DNA of 6,104 nucleotides from JBBSIG01 sp038232215 (GTDB lineage Bacteria; Actinomycetota; Thermoleophilia; Gaiellales; Gaiellaceae). The translations under genes and the position numbers were made by a program. The DNA lies in the NCBI GenBank assembly GCA_038232215.1, contig JBBSIG010000161.1:1-6104 (forward strand), given 5' to 3'. Shown one piece after another: positions 1 through 4,939 of this stretch. The notes under the pieces were generated by a model. It was not told the DNA's origin. It did no database searches and saw only the letters and a list, made by a program, of their open reading frames with translations. Every line of letters starts with the position of its first letter. Position 1 is the first letter of the stretch.

Positions 1-92
1 AGCGCGGCCCAGAAGCGAACGAGCGTCGAGCAGACCACGAGCGCGGTGAGGGCCGCGGCCGCGAGCCAGCGGGGCGTTCCGGCGCGGCTCAT
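1..92 (-). CDS. N-terminus of a probable membrane protein (partial)
   Basis: On the minus strand an ATG at 92-90 opens a frame that stays open to the left edge (30 codons visible). The peptide begins MSRAGTPRWLAAAALTALVV: a short basic N-terminus, then a run of Ala/Leu/Val that looks like a first transmembrane helix, followed by Cys-Ser-Thr-Leu-Val-Arg-Phe. This style is common at the start of multi-pass glycosyltransferases and other integral membrane proteins, but nothing here identifies the family. A purine-rich GAGAGA lies about 10 bases upstream of the ATG and could be the ribosome binding site. It is divergent from the RTX-type gene, sharing a 75-base intergenic region (93-167) in which no convincing promoter is visible. 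Confidence 0.5.
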   Translation of the reverse strand, partial: MSRAGTPRWLAAAALTALVVCSTLVRFWAA

Positions 93-157
93 CGACCGGG
101 ATTCTCTCAGCAGGTACCGGCTGTATCCTCGATCGCTCCCTCACGGTGTCCCAGTCC

Positions 158-164
158 GAGGAGA
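158..164 (+). promoter_or_regulatory. Ribosome binding site of the RTX-type gene
   Basis: GAGGAGA sits three bases before the ATG at 168. It is a near-consensus Shine-Dalgarno sequence, slightly close to the start, and supports ATG 168 as the initiation codon. Confidence 0.6.
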
Positions 165-167
165 ACG

Positions 168-767
168 ATGCCCGGCCGACTCTCACTCCTACCGGTGCTC
201 GGCGCCGCCTTTTTCCTGGCCTCGGCGCCGGTCGTCGCGCAGACGCTGAAGACGATCCGCGGCACGCCGCGTAACGACACGCTCGTCGGCACGCCCGCGA
301 AGGACACGATCAGCGCTCTCGCCGGCGACGACGCCGTCTCCGCCCGTGCTGGCGCGGACACCGTCTCCGGCGGCCCCGGCCGTGACACGCTCGACGGCGG
401 CGATGGAGTAGATCGGCTGCTCGGGGACACGGGCGACGACGTCCTCCGGGGCGGGACCGGTGCCGACACCCTGCTCGGCGGCTCAGGCGACGACGAGCTC
501 CGCGGCGGCGGTGGCGACGACGCGCTCTTCGGCGAGGTAGGCGACGACAAGCTCGTGGGCGAGGGCCTCGGCCTGCACAAGCTCGACGGCGGCCCGGGCC
601 GCGACACCTTCGAGCTGGCAGGAGGCGTGAACCAGGTGTTCTCCGCCGACGGCGAGAAGGACGAGATCGTCTGCGGGCCCGGCTTCGACGCCCTCTTCGT
701 GGACGAGGTCGACGATCCGGCCGCACTCCGCGCGGCGCCCGGGTGCGACCTCGTCCAAGTGCACTGA
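168..767 (+). CDS. Secreted RTX-type (hemolysin-type) calcium-binding repeat protein
   Basis: This 199-residue protein has a Sec-type signal peptide: Arg4, a hydrophobic core at about 5-20 and a likely cleavage after Ala-24 (VVA|Q). Residues 32-130 are eleven consecutive nine-residue units of the GGxGxDxLx type (for example GGPGRDTLD at 68-76 and GGTGADTLL at 95-103). After a broken unit at 131-140 comes one more, GGPGRDTFE at 141-149. The first four units are degenerate and the rest closer to consensus. Such repeats fold into a parallel beta roll that binds Ca2+ through the Gly/Asp turns. The C-terminal part (150-199) is a cap with Cys169 (IVCGPGFD) and Cys193 (PGCDLV), which could form a disulfide after export. 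No enzymatic or adhesin domain is present. The protein is probably an extracellular or wall-associated calcium-binding protein of unknown role. It is not a recognisable toxin, and no type I secretion genes are nearby; the N-terminal signal peptide implies Sec export. A strong RBS precedes the start. Confidence 0.88.
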   Translation: MPGRLSLLPVLGAAFFLASAPVVAQTLKTIRGTPRNDTLVGTPAKDTISALAGDDAVSARAGADTVSGGPGRDTLDGGDGVDRLLGDTGDDVLRGGTGADTLLGGSGDDELRGGGGDDALFGEVGDDKLVGEGLGLHKLDGGPGRDTFELAGGVNQVFSADGEKDEIVCGPGFDALFVDEVDDPAALRAAPGCDLVQVH

Positions 768-794
768 GCGCGCCCCCGCCCGCAGCAACGGCAG

Positions 795-866
795 TGGCCC
801 CGGGAGGAGTCGAACCTCCGCACGCGGATTCGAAGTCCGCCGCTCTATCCGCTGAGCTACGGGGCC
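795..866 (-). tRNA. tRNA-Arg (anticodon UCG)
   Basis: The minus strand from 866 to 795 folds as a complete 72-nt tRNA. It has a 7-bp acceptor stem GGCCCCG/CGGGGCC, D arm GCTC/GAGC, anticodon stem GCGGA/TCCGC with loop CTTCGAA (anticodon TCG, reading CGA), a 4-nt variable loop, T stem GGAGG/CCTCC with loop TTCGACT, and discriminator A73. All stems pair perfectly. CCA is not encoded (the next bases are CTG), so it must be added enzymatically. The 5' end lies only four bases downstream of the inner palindrome at 871-899. The gene therefore either has a promoter inside that repeat region or is processed from a transcript coming from the MMPL side. Confidence 0.95.
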
Positions 867-870
867 TAAG

Positions 871-899
871 CCCGGAAAAGTGCTCCGCACTTTTCCGGG
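871..899. repeat. Perfect 13-bp inverted repeat, copy 1 (tRNA-proximal)
   Basis: The arms CCCGGAAAAGTGC (871-883) and GCACTTTTCCGGG (887-899) pair perfectly around a 3-base loop TCC. The hairpin is very stable. It lacks a following T tract on either strand, so it is not a classical intrinsic terminator. It ends four bases before the mature 5' end of tRNA-Arg(UCG). Confidence 0.85.
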
Positions 900-915
900 G
901 TAAAGGTTAGTGACA

Positions 916-944
916 TCCGGAAAAGTGCTCCGCACTTCTCCGGA
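916..944. repeat. 13-bp inverted repeat, copy 2 (MMPL-proximal)
   Basis: The arms TCCGGAAAAGTGC (916-928) and GCACTTCTCCGGA (932-944) flank the same TCC loop as copy 1, with a centre-to-centre spacing of 45 bases (885 and 930). There is one departure from perfect pairing, position 922 against 938. In a plus-strand RNA this is A-C, whereas in a minus-strand RNA it is a G-U wobble, so the fold is better preserved in a minus-strand transcript. That is the direction of both the MMPL remnant and tRNA-Arg(UCG). The outermost base pair also changes in concert relative to copy 1 (C-G to T-A). Confidence 0.85.
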
Positions 945-1013
945 GTGGGCTAGTGGCTTCGCTTCGCTCGCCAGACTGCAAGAAGCGTGACCCCTGCGAT
1001 GTGCTTCCCTTCG

Positions 1014-1868
1014 CTATGACGCCCTGGGGGACTCGATCGACACCTGCGGGAGCCAGCCGAGCCACTTGGGCAGGTACCAGTTGCAGTCGCCGAGCAGCTT
1101 CATGCTCGCCGGCACGAGCACCGAGCGCACGATCGTCGCGTCGATCAAGAGGGCGACGGCGACGCCGAACCCCATCTGCTGGAACGGCACCAGGTCGCCG
1201 GCCGCGAAACCGGCGAAGACCGCGACGATGATCAGTGCCGCGCCCGTGATGAGCCGGGCCGTCGAGCCGATCCCGTGCGCGATCGCCGCGACGTTGTCGC
1301 CGGTCTCCGTGAAGCGCTCGCGAATCCGGCTCAGCAGGAACACCTGGTAGTCCATCGAGAGCCCGAAGAGCACCGAGAAGAGAAAAAGCGGCACCCACGC
1401 CTCCACGGTCTCGGCCTGGCTAAGTCCCAGTAACCCGTTGCCGATCCCCTTCTGGAACACGAGCACGATCAGGCCGTAGGCCGCGCCCACGGAGAGCAGG
1501 TTCAGCAGGATCGCCTCGAGCGCGACGACGAGCGAGCGGAAGACGATCGTGAGCAGCACGAAGCTCAGCCCGAGGACGAAGGCGAAGACGATCGGCAGCC
1601 AGTGACCGAGCACGCTCGAGTAGTCGACGTCCTCGGCCCTATCTCCGCCGACCAGGACCTCGGCGTCGACGCCCGAGAAGGCCCGCGGGATCTCGTCACG
1701 ACGGAGCGCCTTCACGGCGCTCGCCGCGGCCTCGCTGTCCGGGTCGCCCGCGAGCGGGACGGAGAGGACGGCCACGTGTTTCCCCGGATCGGCCTGGAGC
1801 GACGTTCGCCCGAACCTCGAGCTCTGCTCGAGTTGGGTGCGCAGGCGTGCGATCGCACTCTGCACGGA
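1014..1868 (-). pseudogene. MMPL fragment 3: porter domain 2 and membrane block 2
   Basis: This fragment picks up exactly where fragment 2 leaves register, with SVQSAIARLRTQLEQ following VIDGDVGSP. It continues through the second porter domain (AVLSVPLAGDPDSEAAA, FSGVDAEVLVGGDRAEDVDY). Five TM segments follow, starting with PIVFAFVLGLSFVLLTIVF. The conserved GLSMDYQVFLLSRIRERF carries the acidic residue and Tyr expected in the proton-relay helix region, and DATIVRSVLVPASMKLLGD closes the domain. The tail WLPQVSIESPRAS ends at TAG 1016-1014. A GTG at 1865 would allow a separate 283-codon frame, but with no SD sequence and starting mid-domain. The sequence is well preserved at protein level, which suggests the lesions are recent or artefactual. 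Confidence 0.8.
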
Positions 1869-2341
1869 GGGGAGCCGACGTCCCCGTCGATCACGATCTG
1901 CGTGGGCGACGTCGCGCCGGCGGGGAAGTCCCGCGCGAGCGCCAGGTACCCGCGCTTCGAGACGAACCGGTCGGGCAGCGTGCTCACTCCCGCAGAGCCG
2001 GTCTCGAGGTCGAGCACCGGCACAGCCGCTGCGAGGAGAAGCCCGACGGCGAGCGTCAGGGTCAGTGCCGGCCGGCGCATCACGCCTCGGACGACCGCGG
2101 TCCAGAAGCCTGCCTCGTCCCGGGCCCCGGGCGCCGAGCCTCGACCGACGAACGGCAACCGCAGCGCGTTCACGCGGTCTCCGAGCAGGCTGAGGAGCGC
2201 CGGCAGCAGCGTGAGGGCGGCAGCCACCGAGCTGATGCCGGCGAGCACCGCTCCGGCGGCCAGGCTGCGCATGATCGTGTCCTGCACGAGCAGCAGGCCG
2301 CAGAGCGCGACGATGAAGGCGATCCCGCTGAAGAGCACGGC
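1869..2341 (-). pseudogene. MMPL fragment 2: end of membrane block 1, TM7, start of porter domain 2
   Basis: This fragment opens abruptly at AVLFSGIAFIVALCGLLL, a conserved MMPL membrane segment, followed by the family-typical TLLPALLSLLGDRVN. A cytoplasmic linker with RRPALTLTL leads into TM7 (about ALTLTLAVGLLLAAAVPVL), and the second porter domain then begins (LPDRFVSKRGYLALARDFP, PTQIVIDGDVGSP). It has no start codon with an RBS of its own. The nearest GTG (2338) lies inside the membrane segment, so independent translation is unlikely. Beyond 1869 the frame runs out of register to a stop at 1712. Confidence 0.75.
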
Positions 2342-2343
2342 CT

Positions 2344-2886
2344 CAGATCGTGCTGCGAGACCTCGTTGAAGTCGCGATCGAGTGTGAAGCTGCCGGTGAC
2401 GGCGGCCGAGAAGCGCGAATCGCGGTCGGCCTCTCGCACGAGCGCGACCACCTTCTCGATGCCCTCGTCGCCGTTTGGCCCCAGCACGATCGGGACGATC
2501 GTCGCGTGCCGGTCGCCCGAGACGAGCGAGGGATCACGGGTCTCGTACCAGGACCTTGCGCTCGCAACGGCGCCTGACGCCCTGCCCGCCGCGAAGAGCC
2601 CGCGCACGAAATCGCGGAAGGCGGGCTCGTCGACGGTCAGCGAGCCCGAGCGCACGATCACGATCTCGTCGACCGGCTTCGGATTGACGAGCCGCCGCTC
2701 GAACACGAGGGCGTCGGCGCGCTTGGACTCCGTGCTCGCCGTCACCGCGTCGTCGCTCGTGAGCGCGCCTCCGAGCAGGCCCGCGATGGCGCCCACTGCG
2801 AGGATCAGGGTCGCGAGCCAGAGACCGAGGACGAGCCGAGGGCGCCGGCTACTCCAGCGCGCGAGGCCCGCCGGCGACAGGATCAT
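2344..2886 (-). pseudogene. MMPL fragment 1: TM1 and first porter domain
   Basis: This fragment has 181 codons in frame from ATG 2886. The N-terminus has a basic turn (RWSSRRPR, 10-17), then TM1 at about 18-38 (LVLGLWLATLILAVG). Residues 43-181 are the soluble porter domain, containing ERRLVNPKP, VRGLFAAGR and the FNEVSQHDL segment that normally precedes TM2. Past 2344 the same frame continues out of register for about 57 codons, to a stop at 2170. The open frame also extends upstream to 3006, but that extension reads through the tRNA-His gene and is not coding. Confidence 0.8.
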
Positions 2887-2933
2887 GGCGGATCCTAGAG
2901 CTTGCTCGGCGCTCGGTATCCTGTCGCATGCGC

Positions 2934-3007
2934 GGTGGCCGTAGCTCAATTGGTAGAGCCCCGGGTTGTGGTCCCGGTGGTTGTGGGTTCGAGTCCCATC
3001 GGTCACC
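2934..3007 (+). tRNA. tRNA-His (anticodon GUG)
   Basis: The plus strand 2934-3007 folds as a tRNA with acceptor GTGGCCG/CGGTCAC (one G-U), D arm GCTC/GAGC, anticodon stem CCGGG/CCCGG with loop TTGTGGT (anticodon GTG), and T stem GTGGG/CCCAT with loop TTCGAGT. The identity elements of tRNA-His are visible: an encoded extra G at -1 (2934) facing discriminator C73 (3007). CCA is not encoded. It is divergent from the MMPL remnant across a 47-base gap (2887-2933), where TATCCT at 2917-2922 could be a -10 element; no matching -35 is evident. It converges with the HAD gene, whose stop is nine bases beyond the tRNA 3' end. Confidence 0.95.
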
Positions 3008-3016
3008 CTTCGAGGA

Positions 3017-3664
3017 TCAGAGCGGCGTCTGGTCGAGCCCCTCTCGAAGCGCGTCCAGCGAGTCGTAGACGCCGACCGCGCCGGCCTCGCGGAGCTCCGC
3101 CTCCGAGAAGCCCCCGGTCAGAACCGCGACCGTCTGCACACCTGCACGCCCGCCCGCCTCGACGTCCCACGTGGTGTCGCCGACCAGCACCGCGTCGGTC
3201 GTGCCGGCCTTCTCCATCGCCGCGTGCACGAGGTCGGGCTCGGGCTTCGTCGCCTCGACGTCGTCCGCGCTCGTCCAGACGTCCGCGAGCTCACGGGCGT
3301 CGAGCAGGTCGAGGTAGTGGTCGAGCTCGCTCTGCTTGGCAGAGCTCGCGAGCACGAGGATACGACCCCGCTCCTTCAGCTCGACCAGGAGCTCGCGCGC
3401 TCCCTGCAACGGCTCGGTCTCGTCGATCAGCTCGAGGTACAGGACCTTCTCGGCCGAGCGCACGTTCTCGCCGAGCTCCGAGTCGACGTCCGCTCCCGCG
3501 ACGGCCGCGACGAGGTGGTCGCCGCCCATCCCGCTGTGGCGGTGGATCCGCCACAGCGGGACGAGCACGCCGTGCTGGCGAAACGCGCGGTACCACCCGA
3601 GCACGTGGTGGTAGTTGGTGTCGACGAGCGTTCCGTCCAGGTCGAGGATGGCGGCTTCGGCCAC
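3017..3664 (-). CDS. HAD-superfamily hydrolase, phosphoglycolate-phosphatase-like
   Basis: This 215-residue soluble protein has the full set of HAD motifs. Motif I is DLDGTLVDT, with nucleophile Asp8 and acid/base Asp10. Motif II Ser is at about 107 in VLASSAKQSE, motif III Lys140 is in ATKPEPD, and motif IV GDTTWD has Asp163 and Asp167 for Mg2+. Residues 17-85 form the helical cap of subfamily IA, as in phosphoglycolate phosphatase and beta-phosphoglucomutase. The length is normal for the group. The expected activity is hydrolysis of a small phosphorylated metabolite in the cytoplasm; the substrate cannot be read from sequence. The start is GTG at 3664-3662, which shares its first base with the last base of the upstream gene's TAG. 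Translation is therefore probably coupled, and no strong SD is needed (a GAGG lies about 14 bases upstream). The gene is intact, unlike its upstream partner. Confidence 0.88.
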   Translation of the reverse strand: MAEAAILDLDGTLVDTNYHHVLGWYRAFRQHGVLVPLWRIHRHSGMGGDHLVAAVAGADVDSELGENVRSAEKVLYLELIDETEPLQGARELLVELKERGRILVLASSAKQSELDHYLDLLDARELADVWTSADDVEATKPEPDLVHAAMEKAGTTDAVLVGDTTWDVEAGGRAGVQTVAVLTGGFSEAELREAGAVGVYDSLDALREGLDQTPL

Positions 3665-4059
3665 TACGAGGCGGACGCCTCGGCGCGGGTGAGCTCAGCC
3701 TGCCGGTCGTGGCGTCCCTCGGCGATCTCCTCGACGAGCTTCGCGCAGAAGGCGGGCAGATCGTCGGGCTTCCGGCTCGTGACGAGCCCGTTGTCGATGT
3801 GCACTTCCTCGTCGACCCACGTGGCGCCGGCGTTCCGCAGGTCGGTCTGCAGGCTCGGGAACGACGTCAGCGTCCGCCCACCGACGACGTCCGCCTCGAC
3901 GTCGTGGTGGTTCGCGCCCTGGATCTCGCCCGCCTCGAGCGAGACCAGCTCGAGCTCGGCACCCGCGTTCTCGAGTGCCCGCCACGGCTCGGTCAGCTCG
4001 ACCTGCTCGACCACGTCGGTCGCGAGGAAGGCGACCTTCACCCCTGTCAGCTCGTTCAT
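3664..4059 (-). CDS. PfpI/DJ-1-like protein with the catalytic core segment missing
   Basis: The gene encodes 131 residues. The first 53 (VKVAFLATDVVEQVELTEPW, then LVSLEAGEIQGANHHD) match the N-terminal half of PfpI-type DJ-1/PfpI proteins, including Glu18, equivalent to the acidic residue that normally faces the catalytic cysteine. Residues 54-115 (VEADVVGGRTLTS, SLQTDLRNAGATWVDEEV, DNGLVTSRKPDDLPAF) match the C-terminal part. Between Asp53 and Val54 about 70 residues usual in the family (~170-190 aa) are absent, including the nucleophile elbow AxCHGP. The only cysteine, Cys105, lies in a C-terminal helix. The join is in frame, at 3900/3901. Family members act as glyoxalase/deglycase-like or stress proteins (annotated proteases in some cases); this product should be inactive in that sense. 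The start at ATG 4059 is chosen because AAGGAG lies six bases upstream; an earlier in-frame start at 4107 lacks such a site. It is co-directional with, and overlaps by one base, the HAD gene. Confidence 0.8.
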   Translation of the reverse strand: MNELTGVKVAFLATDVVEQVELTEPWRALENAGAELELVSLEAGEIQGANHHDVEADVVGGRTLTSFPSLQTDLRNAGATWVDEEVHIDNGLVTSRKPDDLPAFCAKLVEEIAEGRHDRQAELTRAEASAS

Positions 4060-4065
4060 CCACAG

Positions 4066-4071
4066 CTCCTT
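4066..4071 (-). promoter_or_regulatory. Ribosome binding site deciding the PfpI-like start
   Basis: On the minus strand AAGGAG is followed by six bases (CTGTGG) and ATG at 4059. This is a consensus Shine-Dalgarno at good spacing, and it fixes the start 16 codons inside the longest open frame. Confidence 0.75.
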
Positions 4072-4167
4072 TTCGCGTTCGGACGATGCCCGGGGCGTAC
4101 CGAGCACGGCGTGCGCATAAACGCTGGGCTGAGAACCGGACAGCGGCGCGGGCTCGATGCACGCCCA

Positions 4168-4239
4168 TGCGCCTGGAGGGATTCGAACCCCCGACCAACG
4201 GCTTAGAAGGCCGTCGCTCTTCCGCTGAGCTACAGGCGC
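4168..4239 (-). tRNA. tRNA-Arg (anticodon UCU)
   Basis: The minus strand from 4239 to 4168 folds into a 72-nt tRNA. It has acceptor GCGCCTG/CAGGCGC (perfect), D arm GCTC/GAGC, anticodon stem ACGGC/GCCGT with loop CTTCTAA (anticodon TCT, reading AGA and AGG), variable loop TGGTC, T stem GGGGG/CCCTC (one G-U) with loop TTCGAAT, and discriminator A73. CCA is not encoded (TGG follows). It sits between the CAP/SCP gene and the PfpI-HAD pair, all on the same strand. The 108 bases from its 3' end to the PfpI start (4060-4167) must hold any promoter of that pair; none is convincing. Confidence 0.95.
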
Positions 4240-4267
4240 CCGGAGAAAGAGTAACGAGGGGTCGCGC

Positions 4268-4281
4268 CGCCGCCGGCGGCG
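4268..4281 (-). terminator. GC-rich palindrome after the CAP/SCP gene, possible weak terminator
   Basis: A perfect 14-bp GC palindrome (CGCCGCCGGCGGCG) immediately follows the stop codon of the CAP/SCP gene. A second palindrome, GGCGCTAGCGCC (4278-4289), spans the stop itself. Either could form a short hairpin in the minus-strand transcript. There is no U tract afterwards (the sequence runs CGACCCCTCGTTACTC), so intrinsic termination is doubtful; the stem could equally separate the mRNA from the tRNA-Arg(UCU) transcript 29 bases further on. Confidence 0.25.
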
Positions 4282-4860
4282 CTAGCGCCGGACGCCGAAG
4301 TCAACCGTGATGACGGTGACGTCGAGGCCCTCGAAGAAGCCCGGCGCGAGTGGAATGCGCACGGCGGAGAGGCCGACCTCGCGCCAGCGCCCGTTCAGCA
4401 GGTTCTCACGGTGCTCGGGGCTGTTCAGCCAGAGCTGGAGCGCCCCGGCCGCGTCGAGCGAGCCCGAGGCCCAGAGCAGATTCTCGCCGACCGACCAGTA
4501 CCTGTGCGTGCCCATCCCGTAGTAGCGGGCGACGCGCTTGTCGAAACCCGACCCGTCCGCCGAGCTGTGGCTGAAGAACCCGGACGTTCCCATCTCGCGA
4601 GAGTGCGTCACCGCGGCCGCGTGCAGGCTCGGCGAGAGCTGGAGCCGCGCCAGGCGGTGCCGGGCTCGAAGCGAGTTCATCTGCCCGAGCACCTGGAGCT
4701 GCAGGGCGGCGTCCGCGCTCATCTTCGCAGCCGTGCGCACTGGAGCCGCGACCGCGGTGGGCGCCGGCCGCGCCGCGGCCGTGGAGACCGCCGCGAGAGC
4801 GCAGACGAGCGAAGCGAGAAACGCAAGCGCCTTGGGCGCCTGTCCGAGCCGCAGGGACAT
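4282..4860 (-). CDS. Secreted CAP/SCP-domain protein
   Basis: The gene encodes 192 residues from ATG 4860. An N-terminal signal peptide has Arg and Lys near the start, a hydrophobic stretch (ALAFLASLVCALAAVSTAAA, about 11-30) and an Ala-rich probable cleavage region. A Pro/Ala linker follows, then one CAP (cysteine-rich secretory protein/antigen 5/PR-1, SCP-like) domain from about 48 to the end. The four cavity residues of the family are present: His98 in GFFSH, Glu126 in GEN, and Glu149-His150 in NSPEHRENLL, with the usual W-R-E-V-G-L segment after them. Bacterial single-domain CAP proteins are extracellular; their biochemical role is poorly defined. A GTG two codons upstream (4866) is an equally possible start; neither has a strong SD. 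The gene is 79 bases downstream of the AI-2E-family gene on the same strand, so co-transcription is possible but not shown. Confidence 0.88.
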   Translation of the reverse strand: MSLRLGQAPKALAFLASLVCALAAVSTAAARPAPTAVAAPVRTAAKMSADAALQLQVLGQMNSLRARHRLARLQLSPSLHAAAVTHSREMGTSGFFSHSSADGSGFDKRVARYYGMGTHRYWSVGENLLWASGSLDAAGALQLWLNSPEHRENLLNGRWREVGLSAVRIPLAPGFFEGLDVTVITVDFGVRR

Positions 4861-4939
4861 GCCCACTCAATCGGCGCTCGGGCCGGTGGGCGTATCACTC
4901 GAACGGACGATCTTTGCGCGTGCGGGGGCGCGCCTAACC

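Larger units (their letters stand above)
868..1013. repeat. Non-coding intergenic block, candidate dispersed palindromic repeat
   Basis: This 146-base stretch lies between the stop of the MMPL remnant and tRNA-Arg(UCG) and has no credible gene. Its tRNA-proximal half holds two near-identical palindromes (871-899 and 916-944). Its MMPL-proximal half (945-1013) contains the low-complexity stretch GCTTCGCTTCGCTCGCC near 957-972 and is otherwise featureless. The composition is noticeably more AT- and TTCG-rich than the surrounding genes. I infer a composite intergenic repeat, perhaps one that has also replaced the extreme 3' end of the transporter gene. Comparison with the rest of the genome would settle this. 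Confidence 0.45.
1014..2886 (-). pseudogene. MMPL-family RND transporter gene, disrupted by a deletion and a frameshift
   Basis: Three minus-strand reading frames joined end to end give the recognisable order of an MmpL/MMPL transporter: TM1, first extracytoplasmic porter domain, part of the first membrane block, TM7, second porter domain, second membrane block. MMPL proteins are proton-driven RND pumps in the cytoplasmic membrane, exporting lipids or drugs. The start is ATG 2886, with AGGA about nine bases upstream. At about 2341-2343 the frame changes directly from the end of porter domain 1 (SQHDL) to AVLFSGIAF. About 100 residues normal for the family are absent, including several TM helices and the first GxxxDY motif. 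At 1866-1872 the frame changes again, consistent with loss of one base in a GGAGGGG run. The visible parts add to about 620 codons, against roughly 700-740 usual. No full protein can be made as written. Whether this is genuine decay or assembly/sequencing error cannot be decided here. Confidence 0.85.

Noticed and set aside
168..767. RTX toxin with type I secretion
   Set aside because: No toxin domain is present, there is an N-terminal Sec signal peptide instead of a C-terminal secretion signal, and there are no ABC/MFP genes nearby.
107..823. Minus-strand 238-codon open frame opposite the RTX-type gene
   Set aside because: The Ser/Pro/Arg-rich composition is the expected antisense of GGxGxDxL codons; there is no domain, and it runs into the tRNA.
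871..944. CRISPR mini-array
   Set aside because: There are only two units, each a self-palindrome, with a 16-base gap and no cas genes; the structure is that of hairpin repeats.
907..1398. Minus-strand 163-codon frame overlapping the MMPL 3' part and the palindromes
   Set aside because: It is an out-of-frame Arg/Gly/Asp-rich shadow of the transporter that reads into the non-coding repeat.
2336..2349. Programmed ribosomal frameshift explaining the split MMPL gene
   Set aside because: About 100 conserved residues are physically absent at the junction, so a change of frame alone could not restore the protein; no slippery sequence is evident.
2887..3006. Upstream extension of the MMPL reading frame, beginning MTDGTRTHNHRDHNPG
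   Set aside because: It is the translation of the antisense of tRNA-His; the real start is ATG 2886 with its own RBS-like sequence.
2902..4206. Long plus-strand open frame of 434 codons ending RDSNPRPTA
   Set aside because: It is Arg/Pro-rich shadow sequence antisense to the HAD and PfpI-like genes, ending in a tRNA read-through peptide typical of false ORFs.
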